A program made the translations under genes and the position numbers. Shown piece by piece: positions 8,254 to 17,097 of a stretch of DNA of 64,000 nt. Source of the DNA: Blautia schinkii DSM 10518 (GTDB taxonomy: Bacteria > Bacillota > Clostridia > Lachnospirales > Lachnospiraceae); contig JNKJ01000003.1 in the NCBI GenBank assembly GCA_000702025.1, positions 1-64,000 on the forward strand. The letters run 5' to 3'. The notes beneath the pieces are model-generated. The model made no database searches. It saw only the letters and a program-made list of their open reading frames with translations, and was not told where the DNA came from. Each line of letters starts with the position of its first letter. The stretch's first letter is position 1.

Positions 8254-9063
8254 TTAATCAAGCTGCGCGTGAGCCTCCTCTACGACCGCTGCCACTTCTG
8301 CGTCCAGACTGTCGGACACCTCTGTGCCTTCCGGGTGCTTTTTCAGATGAAGCAGGTATTCGATATTTCCTTCCGGCCCTTTGATCGGTGAGAAAGAAAG
8401 ATGACAGGGTTCCATGGAAATGCTTTTCGCATAGTCCCTGACCTTCTCAATGACTTCCCGGTGTACTGCCGGGTCACGCACCACACCCTTTTTTCCTACC
8501 TTTTCCCTGCCCGCCTCAAACTGGGGCTTGATGAGGCACACAATTTCTCCGTCCTCGGTGAGAAGCTCCCGCACAGGAAGGAGTACCTTGGTGAGTGATA
8601 TAAAGGACACATCAATGGAAGAAAAGGCCGCGGGCTCCTGAATATGCTCGGGGAGCACATAACGGATATTCGTCTTTTCCATGCACACCACTCTTGGGTC
8701 ATTGCGAAGCTTCCAGTCAAGCTGTCCGTAACCTACATCGATAGCGTACACCTTCACTGCCCCATTCTGGAGCATACAGTCCGTGAAGCCTCCGGTGGAA
8801 GCACCCACATCCATACACACCTTATCGGTGAGTGTCACGCCGAAATTCTCCATTGCCTTTTCAAGCTTCAGACCACCGCGGCTCACATAACGCAGCGTAT
8901 TACCCCTCACCTCGATATTCACAGTCTCCGCAAACATGGAGCCCGCCTTGTCTTCTTTCTGGCCGTCCACATACACATTGCCTGACATAATATATGCTTT
9001 TGCTTTTTCTCTGGATGGAGCGAGGGCACGCTCCACCAGCAAAAGGTCTAAACGTTTCTTCAT
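8254..9063 (-). CDS. tlyA: TlyA-family rRNA 2'-O-methyltransferase
   Basis: 269 aa. N-terminal S4 RNA-binding domain (about 1-65) and a C-terminal FtsJ-type methyltransferase domain with the SAM motif CMDVGASTGGFTD at 83-95. Members methylate rRNA at 2'-OH of cytidines; older names are hemolysin A or YqxC. AGGAGGAT precedes the ATG. Located between dxs and nadK as in other Firmicutes. The last 25 residues are acidic and Ala-rich and run into a degenerate repeat. Confidence 0.92.
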   Translation of the reverse strand: MKKRLDLLLVERALAPSREKAKAYIMSGNVYVDGQKEDKAGSMFAETVNIEVRGNTLRYVSRGGLKLEKAMENFGVTLTDKVCMDVGASTGGFTDCMLQNGAVKVYAIDVGYGQLDWKLRNDPRVVCMEKTNIRYVLPEHIQEPAAFSSIDVSFISLTKVLLPVRELLTEDGEIVCLIKPQFEAGREKVGKKGVVRDPAVHREVIEKVRDYAKSISMEPCHLSFSPIKGPEGNIEYLLHLKKHPEGTEVSDSLDAEVAAVVEEAHAQLD

Positions 9064-9126
9064 CTTATCCTCCTAAAGTCCTGCATGTGCTATCACACTT
9101 CGGACCATTGCTGCTGTCCGGGACTT

Positions 9127-10986
9127 TCATTCCAAATATTCCTCAATCGCCTGACAGATAGAGGGAGCGGAAAGACCAATCTTTGCCCGCAGGCTGTCCA
9201 CGCCTCCGTGCTCTACAAAGCGGTCCCAGATAGCCACAGGCAGCACCCGGCATTCCTTATGGCACGCCTCCATATAAGCAGCCACATGCTCTCCGTAACC
9301 GCCGTTTTTCACATTTTCCTCCACTGTCACAAACAGCTCATGCTCCTTAGCCAGCTTATCCAGCAGTTCTGTATCCAGCGGTTTTAAAAAGCGGACATTC
9401 ACAAGTGTGGGCTCATAGCCTTCTTTCTTTAATGCCTCATATACTTGGACACACACAGAAACCATACTGCCCGCGGCAAGGATGGCAACCTTTTTTCCGA
9501 GGTAGAGCACTTCACTCTTCCCCTGGCTCACAGGCTCCTGAAAATCTGCAAGTCCCTGATAAGCAGTCCCCTTCGGGTAACGTATCGCACATGGTCCTTT
9601 GGATGCCACTGCAAATTTAAGCATTTCCTCAAGCTCCCAGTCATTCTTGGGCGCCATCACTGTCATGTTCGGCATCATCGTAAGATAAGAGATATCAAAG
9701 CAGCCCTGATGCGTCTCGCCGTCCGCACCCACAAGCCCTGCCCTGTCTATGGCAAACACCACGTGGAGATTCTGCATGCACACGTCATGAAGCATCTGAT
9801 CCACCGCCCGCTGAAGGAACGAAGAGTAAATCGCCACCACAGGAACAAGACCGCCCAAAGCCAGGCCGGCCGCAAAGGTCACTGCGTGTTCCTCTGCAAT
9901 GCCCACGTCAAAGAACCTGTCCGGATACGCCTTTGCAAAGCGTTTGAGCCCGGTACCCTCCGGCATGGCAGCAGAAATGGCCACCAGTTTCTTATTCTTC
10001 TCTCCAATACTGCGCATAGCCTTGGAGAACACATCCGTGTAGCACGGCGCCACCTTCTGCTCCAGCGCCTTACCGCTCTCTATATCAAAGGGACCTGTCC
10101 CGTGGAACCGGTCCGGATGTGCGCAAGCCGGAGCATATCCCCGTCCCTTTTCCGTAAGCACATGGACCACCACCGGGCCTTCCACCCGTTTCGCCTCATT
10201 AAACAGCTTCATCATCTGACGCATATTGTGTCCGTCCACCGGGCCCAGGTATGTCAACCCCATGTTCTCAAAAAGCATTCCCGGAATAAAGAGCTGTTTG
10301 ATGCTGCTCTTCGTCCTGCGCATGGTATCCACCAAAGCCGTGCCCACATGTGGAATCTTCTTAAGAGTCTTGGTCACATTCAGCTTCATTCCTGTATAAG
10401 CCTCTGCGGTACGAAGCGCACTTAAATAAGTGGACATGCCTCCCACATTCTGTGAGATGGACATGTTGTTGTCATTGATGATAACGATAAAATTCGTATC
10501 CAGCTCCGCGGCATTATTCAAAGCCTCGTAAGCCATTCCACCCGTGAGAGCGCCGTCTCCGATCACAGACACCACATGGTGCTTCTGTCCCAGCAGGTCC
10601 CTGGCTCTCACATAGCCAAGCCCGGCGGAAATAGAATTCGAGCTGTGTCCCGCGTCAAAAGAGTCACAATCGCTCTCCTTTCTTTTTGGGAAACCGCTTA
10701 AGCCTCCCTCCTTGCGCAGAGAGACAAAATCGTCCTTCCTGCCGGTCAATATTTTGTGGGTGTAGGCCTGGTGTCCCACGTCCCAAATCAGCCTGTCTTC
10801 CGGAAAATCCAACACATTATGCAAAGCCAGCGTCAGCTCTACCACGCCCAGATTGGAAGCAAGGTGTCCGCCCGTATGGCTCACAGATTCGATTAAAAAG
10901 CTTCTGATTTCCTCCGCCAGTGCCGGAAAATCCGCCAGTGGGATTTTATGGATGTCATTTGGCCTTTTGATTTTTTCCAGAATCAT
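9127..10986 (-). CDS. dxs: 1-deoxy-D-xylulose-5-phosphate synthase
   Basis: 619 aa. Transketolase-like TPP enzyme condensing pyruvate and glyceraldehyde-3-phosphate, the first step of the MEP isoprenoid pathway. The TPP motif starts at GDGALTGG (near 143) and ends at the NDNNMSIS region. The pyrimidine-binding domain and C-terminal transketolase domain are intact. It is 13 bp downstream of ispA, so this operon couples DXP formation to prenyl diphosphate synthesis. AGAAGGATA precedes the ATG. Confidence 0.97.
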   Translation of the reverse strand: MILEKIKRPNDIHKIPLADFPALAEEIRSFLIESVSHTGGHLASNLGVVELTLALHNVLDFPEDRLIWDVGHQAYTHKILTGRKDDFVSLRKEGGLSGFPKRKESDCDSFDAGHSSNSISAGLGYVRARDLLGQKHHVVSVIGDGALTGGMAYEALNNAAELDTNFIVIINDNNMSISQNVGGMSTYLSALRTAEAYTGMKLNVTKTLKKIPHVGTALVDTMRRTKSSIKQLFIPGMLFENMGLTYLGPVDGHNMRQMMKLFNEAKRVEGPVVVHVLTEKGRGYAPACAHPDRFHGTGPFDIESGKALEQKVAPCYTDVFSKAMRSIGEKNKKLVAISAAMPEGTGLKRFAKAYPDRFFDVGIAEEHAVTFAAGLALGGLVPVVAIYSSFLQRAVDQMLHDVCMQNLHVVFAIDRAGLVGADGETHQGCFDISYLTMMPNMTVMAPKNDWELEEMLKFAVASKGPCAIRYPKGTAYQGLADFQEPVSQGKSEVLYLGKKVAILAAGSMVSVCVQVYEALKKEGYEPTLVNVRFLKPLDTELLDKLAKEHELFVTVEENVKNGGYGEHVAAYMEACHKECRVLPVAIWDRFVEHGGVDSLRAKIGLSAPSICQAIEEYLE

Positions 10987-10999
10987 TGGTATCCTTCTT

Positions 11000-11899
11000 T
11001 CACTTCCTGCGCATGATCAGTTCTCTCACCAACTGACACAGGAATTCATTTTTTTGTTCCAGACTCTCAATAAGAGCAAGTGCTTCCCCGCTTAAAGCCT
11101 CCACCTGCCGTGAGGCTTCCTCGATTCCCATGAGGCTCACATAGGTGACCTTATTGTTCTTCTCATCACTGTGAGTCGGCTTTCCTAATTCTTCCTCTGT
11201 ACTGGTCACATCAAGGATGTCGTCTTGAATCTGAAAAGCCAGACCAATGTTCAGCGCAGCCTGCTCAATAAGCTTTACCTGCTCCTCATCCGCGCCGGCC
11301 AGAATGGCTCCGGTCATCATAGACGCCTCAATGAGCGCAGAGGTTTTATTTCTATATATATAGTCAAGCATATCCTGTGTAAGAGGCTTGCCGTCATTCT
11401 CCACGTCCACGCTCTGGCCGCCCAGCATACCATGGATGCCTGTTTTCCCGGCCATTATCCTGAGTGCACGGACTACCCGCTCATCACCGGGCAGTATATC
11501 GAAGGCGGAGAGCATCACTTCGTAAGCATAATTCAATAACGCAACTCCGCTCAGAACACCCATTGCCTCCCCGTATACCTTGTGGGTGGTAAGGCGGCCT
11601 CTGCGGTAGTCGTCATTGTCAATCGCCGGAAGATCGTCATGGATCAGGGAGTGGGTATGGATCATCTCCATAGCAGCCATAAACGGCTCCGCCACTTTTC
11701 CCTCACCGCCAAAGAGGCGGAATGTCTCTCTCATAAACAGAGGGCGCAGACGTTTCCCGCCCGCGAGCATACTGTAATTCATGGCCTCTGCCATTGTCCT
11801 GGCAAAGCCCTCCTCCTTCGGCAGGTATGACTTGATAACCGCCTCAATTTCATCTGTTTTTATCTTTAATTCATCTTGAAAATTCACTGAATGTACCAT
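11000..11899 (-). CDS. ispA: Polyprenyl (farnesyl) diphosphate synthase
   Basis: About 299 aa, trans-isoprenyl diphosphate synthase. First Asp-rich motif in HDDLPAIDNDD, second in IQDDILDVTS; GGKRLRP is at the IPP-binding site. Makes geranyl/farnesyl diphosphate for quinone, carotenoid and undecaprenyl lipid synthesis. The frame is open further upstream, but those residues only shadow xseB. Likely starts are ATG at 11899 or GTG at 11887 (MNFQDELK), the latter better spaced from GAGG. Either start overlaps the end of xseB. Confidence 0.95.
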   Translation of the reverse strand: MVHSVNFQDELKIKTDEIEAVIKSYLPKEEGFARTMAEAMNYSMLAGGKRLRPLFMRETFRLFGGEGKVAEPFMAAMEMIHTHSLIHDDLPAIDNDDYRRGRLTTHKVYGEAMGVLSGVALLNYAYEVMLSAFDILPGDERVVRALRIMAGKTGIHGMLGGQSVDVENDGKPLTQDMLDYIYRNKTSALIEASMMTGAILAGADEEQVKLIEQAALNIGLAFQIQDDILDVTSTEEELGKPTHSDEKNNKVTYVSLMGIEEASRQVEALSGEALALIESLEQKNEFLCQLVRELIMRRK

Positions 11900-12200
11900 C
11901 CTCATTAATCTGCAGCATCTTCTTTTCCACTGTGTCCAGCTTCTGGCTGCAATATTTAAGAAGCTCCATTCCCTGCTTGTAGAGAAGGAAAGAGTCCTCC
12001 AGGGATGTTTCCCTGTCCTCCAGCCTCTGTGCCAGCGCATCAAGCTCCTGGAAAGCTTCCTCTATGGTTCTCTCCTTCTGTCCGGGTTCCTGTGCCGTGT
12101 CTGTCTTCTGAGCTGTACCCGGCTCTTCCATTGTGCCCGGCTCTTGGATTGTGTCCGGCGCAGCGCTGTCCGCTGCTGGGATTTTTTCTGTCTTAGACAT
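11871..12200 (-). CDS. xseB: Exodeoxyribonuclease VII small subunit
   Basis: 109 aa; the family is usually 60-80 aa. The conserved part is residues 45-105 (IEEAFQELDALAQRLEDRETSLEDS). The first 40 residues are an extra Glu/Pro/Thr/Gln-rich stretch with EPGT/EPGQ repeats. Several XseB subunits bind one XseA to degrade single-stranded DNA. Start: GGAAGGAAGG precedes the ATG. It overlaps xseA by 8 nt, so the two are translationally coupled. Confidence 0.92.
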   Translation of the reverse strand: MSKTEKIPAADSAAPDTIQEPGTMEEPGTAQKTDTAQEPGQKERTIEEAFQELDALAQRLEDRETSLEDSFLLYKQGMELLKYCSQKLDTVEKKMLQINEDGTFSEFSR

Positions 12201-13407
12201 TGCTTCTGCCTTCCTTCCTGATACTGCTTACTTTTGTCTTAATTGTTCCATCGGTGACGGATATATGAAGCACATCCCCATGCTCCACCTGGGCTACGCT
12301 CGTGACTGTCCGTCCTTGCTCATCCGCCACATAGGAAAAGCCCTGGTTGAGCTTACGAAGCGGGGAAAGCCCGCCGAAACGCTCCAGATACAGGGAAAGC
12401 CTGTGACGGCTCTCCGAAACCGCCCTCTCCATGGAACCGCGGATGGAGTCCTCAAGCTCGGCCAGATACTGCCGTTTCTCACGAAGCCGGTTCTCCGGGC
12501 TTAAGTACTGCATTTTCACCTCGTACTGTCCGAGGCGGCTGCGCAAAAGATCTATCCGTCCCCACATGGCACGATGCAGCCGCTCCCCGTAAGAACCGGC
12601 TGCCTCCACAATACTTCTATAATCATCCACAGCCAGCTCCGCCGCTGCAGAAGGCGTAGGCGCCCGCAAATCCGCCACAAAGTCCGCAATGGTAAAATCT
12701 GTCTCATGACCCACTGCCGAAATAACAGGCGTACTACAGTTAAAGATGGCGCGCGCCACCTCTTCCTCATTAAACGCCCATAAATCCTCGATGGATCCGC
12801 CGCCGCGGCCCACGATGATCACGTCCACTCCGGCTTCATCCAGCATCTCAATGCCCCGCACAATACTCCTGGCAGCTCCCTCTCCCTGCACCAGTGCAGG
12901 ATAGAGAATAATCTGGAGATATGGATTTCTGCGGTATGAAATATTCCGTATATCCTGGACTGCCGCTCCGGTCGGCGCGGTCACCACACCGAGGCGCTTG
13001 ATAAATCTCGGAATCGGCTGCTTGTACTCCTGGGCGAACATTCCCATGTCCTCCAGCTCCTGCTTAAGCGCAAGGAAACGCTCATAAAGCGCACCCGCGC
13101 CTTCCAGTGTGATTTCCTTGGCATAGAGCTGGTAACGTCCGTCCCGCTCATACACGTCCACGGAGCCGCCAACCACCACCTTATCGCCGTCTTTCATACG
13201 GAAAGCCAGTCCCCGCCTCTGTCCGGCAAACATCACGCAGCTCAAGGTCCCTGTCTCATCCTTGAGAGAGAAATAAATATGCCCGCTTGTATGGTATTTA
13301 CAATTAGACACCTCTCCCTTTACATATACCTTCTGCAGGAAATAATCCTGGGTAAACATATTCTTCACATAGCGGTTCACCTGTCCTACAGAATAGACAT
13401 TTTTCAT
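12193..13407 (-). CDS. xseA: Exodeoxyribonuclease VII large subunit
   Basis: 404 aa. N-terminal OB-fold (tRNA_anti-like, about 1-100) and the catalytic XseA domain, with RGGGSIEDLWAFNEE and the AVGHETDFTIADFVADLRAPTPSAAAE core split over about 190-245. A coiled-coil tail follows. Works with XseB on single-stranded DNA from both ends. Its ATG overlaps the nusB stop (ATGA), and it overlaps xseB at its end. folD, often found between nusB and xseA, is absent here. Confidence 0.96.
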   Translation of the reverse strand: MKNVYSVGQVNRYVKNMFTQDYFLQKVYVKGEVSNCKYHTSGHIYFSLKDETGTLSCVMFAGQRRGLAFRMKDGDKVVVGGSVDVYERDGRYQLYAKEITLEGAGALYERFLALKQELEDMGMFAQEYKQPIPRFIKRLGVVTAPTGAAVQDIRNISYRRNPYLQIILYPALVQGEGAARSIVRGIEMLDEAGVDVIIVGRGGGSIEDLWAFNEEEVARAIFNCSTPVISAVGHETDFTIADFVADLRAPTPSAAAELAVDDYRSIVEAAGSYGERLHRAMWGRIDLLRSRLGQYEVKMQYLSPENRLREKRQYLAELEDSIRGSMERAVSESRHRLSLYLERFGGLSPLRKLNQGFSYVADEQGRTVTSVAQVEHGDVLHISVTDGTIKTKVSSIRKEGRSNV

Positions 13408-14018
13408 TCTTCCTTATCTCCCGCGGCAGCTTCTGCGGTATGCTCCGCCCGTGCTGCCCTTCTGTCGCCCATACCGGCATTTTTGTGTACGACAATGATC
13501 TTTCCGTCGGAATTCCCGAAGGTGCTTCTTCTGCCGTTTCTCACTTCCGTTGAAGCATCCGGTGAAGCCACCGCGCTCTCTTCCTCTGCGTGTTCAGCCT
13601 CCTCCGAAGTCTCTCCTCCGTTGGCAATCTTACCAAGGATACCGTTAACAAAGGAGCCTGAGGTGTCGCCGCCAAAGCGCTTGGCAAGCTCCACAGCCTC
13701 GTTGATCGCCACGCCCACGGGCACGTCGTTGTCAAACTTAAGCTCATACACTGCCAGACGCAGCGCTGTCAGGTCCACACGGCTCATTCTCTTCGTTTTC
13801 CAGCCCTTGCTGATACCGTCCAGCATCTCGTCAATCTCGCCTAAATGCTCAAGGACATGGGCATACTTGACGCCCATATAGTCCTTGTCCTTGTCCTCCA
13901 GTTCCTCCAGACCGTCAAAATAAAGAGGAACCTGCTCTGTCATCTCCTCTTGTGAATTAAACTCTGTCATAAACAGAAGCTTAAAAATGTGTTCTCTCTG
14001 CTCTCGTCTCCGCATCAT
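13404..14018 (-). CDS. nusB: Transcription antitermination factor NusB, with C-terminal extension
   Basis: 204 aa, compared with about 130-160 in most species. Residues 1-137 form the all-helical NusB domain (RREQREHIFKLLF, then AINEAVELAKRFG and FVNGILGKI). NusB with NusE binds boxA RNA and drives rRNA antitermination. The remaining 65 residues are an Ala/Glu/Ser-rich tail that looks disordered. AGGAGGAA precedes a double ATG. It lies between yqhY and xseA with a 4-nt overlap at its end. Confidence 0.94.
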   Translation of the reverse strand: MMRRREQREHIFKLLFMTEFNSQEEMTEQVPLYFDGLEELEDKDKDYMGVKYAHVLEHLGEIDEMLDGISKGWKTKRMSRVDLTALRLAVYELKFDNDVPVGVAINEAVELAKRFGGDTSGSFVNGILGKIANGGETSEEAEHAEEESAVASPDASTEVRNGRRSTFGNSDGKIIVVHKNAGMGDRRAARAEHTAEAAAGDKEE

Positions 14019-14074
14019 TTCCTCCTACAATCTCAATGCGCCCTATACTGATGTATAAAGAAAAAAGGAAAGGT

Positions 14075-14461
14075 TTACTTTCCTTTTTCACTGTCCATAT
14101 CTACACTTGCAATGTGGATGTTTACGTCAGCCACTTCCAGGCCGGTCATATTCTCTATGGAAGATTTCACTTTCTCCTGGACCTTCTTGCTGGTCTCCAG
14201 GATGTTCTTGCCATACTCAATATTCAGGGCCAGCTCTACGGTAACCACGCCCTCCAGGACTGTTACCTTCACGCCCTTGGACAGGTTCTTCATGCCAAGC
14301 TTACTCACCAGTTCATTGGTGATATTCCCGGCCATGGAGGCCACGCCCTCTACTTCTGTTGCTGCCAGGCCGGCGATGATAGCGACCACCTCATCAGCGA
14401 GATGAACCTCTCCCACTCCGCCTAAATCCTGTATTTTATAGGTTGTTCTTTTCTCTGCCAT
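14075..14461 (-). CDS. yqhY: Asp23/Gls24 family protein (YqhY-like)
   Basis: 128 aa, Asp23 (DUF322) fold: GGVGEVHLADEVVAIIAG, then EGVASMAGNITNELV and a C-terminal VADVNIHIASV strand. Members are envelope-stress or alkaline-shock proteins. In Bacillus, yqhY lies next to the acetyl-CoA carboxylase genes and affects their control. Here the acc genes are about 16 kb away, but the nusB linkage is kept. It has its own extended -10 promoter and an AGGAGGGT ribosome-binding site. Confidence 0.9.
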   Translation of the reverse strand: MAEKRTTYKIQDLGGVGEVHLADEVVAIIAGLAATEVEGVASMAGNITNELVSKLGMKNLSKGVKVTVLEGVVTVELALNIEYGKNILETSKKVQEKVKSSIENMTGLEVADVNIHIASVDMDSEKGK

Positions 14462-14505
14462 GTCAAACCCTCCTAAGGATGAAAATGCTAAGTTCTAATA
14501 GTGCT

Positions 14506-14514
14506 ATTATACCA
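14506..14514 (-). promoter_or_regulatory. Extended -10 promoter of yqhY-nusB block
   Basis: The minus strand reads TGG followed by TATAAT (14506-14511), an extended -10 with exact consensus, about 45 bp before the yqhY start. No good -35 is visible 17 nt upstream. Confidence 0.5.
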
Positions 14515-14537
14515 AATCGCAAATTAAAATAAAAGGG

Positions 14538-16127
14538 TTATTTACTGAATTCTGTCAATATAAGGTCCGGGTTGCGGTCCTGGGTCATACCCACGCTCCA
14601 TGCATTCACAAAGAGCAGCAGCGGATTTCCCTTAAGATCGGTGACCTTCTTCATGTCGGAGGTCCCTGTGATCTTGTCCACATTGATTTCTTCCTTATTG
14701 GCAATCCAACGGATATGTTCATATGGAAGGTTTTCTAACCGGATTTCTACATTATATTCGTTTTCCAGACGGTATTTCAGGACGTCGAACTGCAGCACGC
14801 CTACAACGCCCACAATGATCTCCTCCATACCTGTATTGAACTCCTGGAAAATCTGGATGGCGCCCTCCTGGGCAATCTGATTGATTCCTTTGACAAACTG
14901 CTTTCTTTTCATAGTATCAATCTGGCGTACTCTGGCAAAATGCTCCGGCGCAAAGGTAGGAATCCCTTCAAAAGCAAACTTTTTCCCGGGCGCACAGATC
15001 GTATCTCCGATGGAAAAGATGCCCGGGTCAAACACACCGATGATATCGCCCGCATAAGCCTCTTCCACCACGTGACGGGATTCAGCCATCATCTGCTGGG
15101 GCTGGAGAAGCCGCATCCGCTTATCTCCCTGCACATGGTACACCTCCTGGGAAGCGTCGAACTTCCCGGAGCAGATACGCATAAACGCGATTCTGTCTCT
15201 GTGTGCCTTATTCATATTCGCCTGTATCTTAAACACAAAGGCGGAAAAATCATCATCCATAGGATCGATTTGTCCACAGTCAGCATTACGCGGCAGCGGA
15301 GAGGTGGTCATGCTTAAGAAATGCTCGAGGAAGGTTTCCACACCGAAATTCGTAAGCGCAGAGCCGAAAAATACCGGCGTCAGCTCTCCCTTGTTCACCA
15401 GCTCCTGGTCAAAGTCAGCGCTTGCTCCGTCGAGAAGCTCAATCTCCTCTAAAAGCAGCTCCTTCTGTTCCGGGTCCATCACCTCGTCAGAACGGCTGTC
15501 ATCCAGGTCAATCTCCTCGATCACGCCTTCCTTCGTACCCTTCTGTGTATCGGAGAAGGTAAGGATTTTTCTGGTGTTCCGGTCATATACGCCGCGGAAT
15601 TTTTTACCCGAGCCAATGGGCCAGTTAATGGGGCAGGTCGCAATCCCCAGCTCTTTTTCTATCTCATCGAGAAGGTCAAAGGTATCGTTCGCATCCCTGT
15701 CCATCTTATTGATAAAAGTAAAAATCGGAATATGGCGCATCACACAGACCTTAAAAAGCTTCCTGGTCTGGGCCTCCACACCCTTGGAGCCGTCGATGAC
15801 CATCACTGCGGAATCCGCGGCCATGAGGGTACGGTAAGTATCCTCAGAGAAATCCTGGTGTCCCGGTGTATCCAGGATGTTGATGCAGCAGCCGTCATAA
15901 TAGAACTGCAGCACCGAGGAGGTGACGGAAATACCTCTCTCCTTTTCGATTTCCATCCAGTCAGACACTGCATGGCGTGCAGTGGCTTTTCCCTTTACGC
16001 TTCCGGCCAGGTTGATGGCTCCTCCGTAAAGCAGAAATTTCTCAGTCAATGTAGTCTTTCCTGCATCCGGGTGGGAGATGATGGCAAAGGTTCTTCTTTT
16101 TTCTATTTCATTCGTATACTTCGACAC
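14538..16127 (-). CDS. prfC: Peptide chain release factor 3
   Basis: 529 aa, full length. Translational GTPase motifs: SHPDAGKTT (G1), DTPGHQD (G3) and NKMD (G4), followed by domain II/III sequences typical of RF3 rather than EF-G. RF3 recycles RF1/RF2 after termination. It starts at GTG, 6 nt after AGGAGGCC. It lies between spoIIIAH and yqhY, where Bacillus has accB-accC, so it is probably a local insertion or rearrangement. Confidence 0.96.
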   Translation of the reverse strand: MSKYTNEIEKRRTFAIISHPDAGKTTLTEKFLLYGGAINLAGSVKGKATARHAVSDWMEIEKERGISVTSSVLQFYYDGCCINILDTPGHQDFSEDTYRTLMAADSAVMVIDGSKGVEAQTRKLFKVCVMRHIPIFTFINKMDRDANDTFDLLDEIEKELGIATCPINWPIGSGKKFRGVYDRNTRKILTFSDTQKGTKEGVIEEIDLDDSRSDEVMDPEQKELLLEEIELLDGASADFDQELVNKGELTPVFFGSALTNFGVETFLEHFLSMTTSPLPRNADCGQIDPMDDDFSAFVFKIQANMNKAHRDRIAFMRICSGKFDASQEVYHVQGDKRMRLLQPQQMMAESRHVVEEAYAGDIIGVFDPGIFSIGDTICAPGKKFAFEGIPTFAPEHFARVRQIDTMKRKQFVKGINQIAQEGAIQIFQEFNTGMEEIIVGVVGVLQFDVLKYRLENEYNVEIRLENLPYEHIRWIANKEEINVDKITGTSDMKKVTDLKGNPLLLFVNAWSVGMTQDRNPDLILTEFSK

Positions 16128-16232
16128 GGTTGGCCTCCTACTGATTCTTTCAACGATATCTTTACAACGTTTCTATTCTAGTATATGCGGGGCTTTACTG
16201 TCAAGGGTTTTCCAGGGATTCTCCAAAGCAAA

Positions 16233-16263
16233 GAGCCCCCTGTGATTTTCACCACAGAGAGCT
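16233..16263 (-). terminator. Hairpin after the spoIIIA operon
   Basis: On the minus strand AGCTCTCTGTG pairs with CACAGGGGGCT using wobbles, but only a short broken T-rich tract follows (CTTTGCTTT). It lies about 50 bp beyond the spoIIIAH stop. Confidence 0.4.
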
Positions 16264-16309
16264 TCACCGCCTGATCCTTATCCGATTCTTCCGTAACGGA
16301 CTTCCTGAC

Positions 16310-17086
16310 TCAATCGTAAATCCCTTCCGTGTCAATATCATAGCCGTCATAAATCTCTGCGGAAGTCTCACTATCCTTTTCGTCGTCATCTTCTTCGTCG
16401 GTGTCCTCTGAATCATCATCCGCATCCTCAGTGGATAAGCCGGCATCCTTGTTTCCGCTCTCCTCCTCACTCTGGCTCAAAGGCGTAATCACAATACTCT
16501 CAGGTGCGATTCCTGTCTTACGCTTTACGATATCCTCAATCTGTGCGCGCTTGGCATCCTCGAGGTCTGCGTCGGGAACTACCACATCTGCCGTTTCGCC
16601 CGTGAGATTCACAATTACGTTTTCAAATCCCTTTGCTTCCAGGAGAAGCTCGGCCGCAGCTTCCTTCTCGGTAAGCTCGGTCATAGAAACCATGCTGTTG
16701 ATGGCAGTCTGCTTCTGCTCGTCGCCAATATCCTGATTGTTGATGATTTCCTGTAAGTCAGCCTTATTCTGAGAGCGTATCTGTTCTCTGGAAAGCTTTG
16801 CCTGGGCTGCAAAATTAGAGGAACCTGTAAGTACGGCTTCACCGGGTGTGCTGGTGTCCTGGCTCTCCATCCCCGTTATTCCGCCATCCGCCCCGTTCTC
16901 ATCCAGAAGGGCTGTTTCATCCGTAAGGTCATAATTTACTTCATCCAGGATACTGCTGCTGTCGGTACTTGCCTCCTTATCCCCGAACCCCAGATCTACA
17001 TCTGCAAAATTCAGATATCCGGCTACTGCAATCAGAATTGCCAGTGAGGTGATGATCACCTGATTCTTTTTCATGATTTTTTTCAC
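16310..17086 (-). CDS. spoIIIAH: Stage III sporulation protein AH
   Basis: 258 aa. One membrane segment near the N-terminus (IITSLAILIAVAGYLNF), a long linker, and a C-terminal ring-building domain of the YscJ/FliF type (about 150-225). An acidic tail follows (EDADDDSEDTDEEDDDEK). SpoIIIAH binds SpoIIQ across the engulfment space to form the forespore feeding channel. Start: GTG at 17086, preceded by AGGAGAG. An upstream ATG overlapping the spoIIIAG stop is possible but has no ribosome-binding site. The acidic tail is longer than in Bacillus. Confidence 0.93.
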   Translation of the reverse strand: MKKIMKKNQVIITSLAILIAVAGYLNFADVDLGFGDKEASTDSSSILDEVNYDLTDETALLDENGADGGITGMESQDTSTPGEAVLTGSSNFAAQAKLSREQIRSQNKADLQEIINNQDIGDEQKQTAINSMVSMTELTEKEAAAELLLEAKGFENVIVNLTGETADVVVPDADLEDAKRAQIEDIVKRKTGIAPESIVITPLSQSEEESGNKDAGLSTEDADDDSEDTDEEDDDEKDSETSAEIYDGYDIDTEGIYD

Positions 17087-17097
17087 GCTTTCTCTCC

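Noticed and set aside
9445..10425. Long plus-strand open frame (326 codons)
   Set aside because: It is antisense to dxs, rich in His/Arg as expected from complementing that gene, and has no ribosome-binding site.
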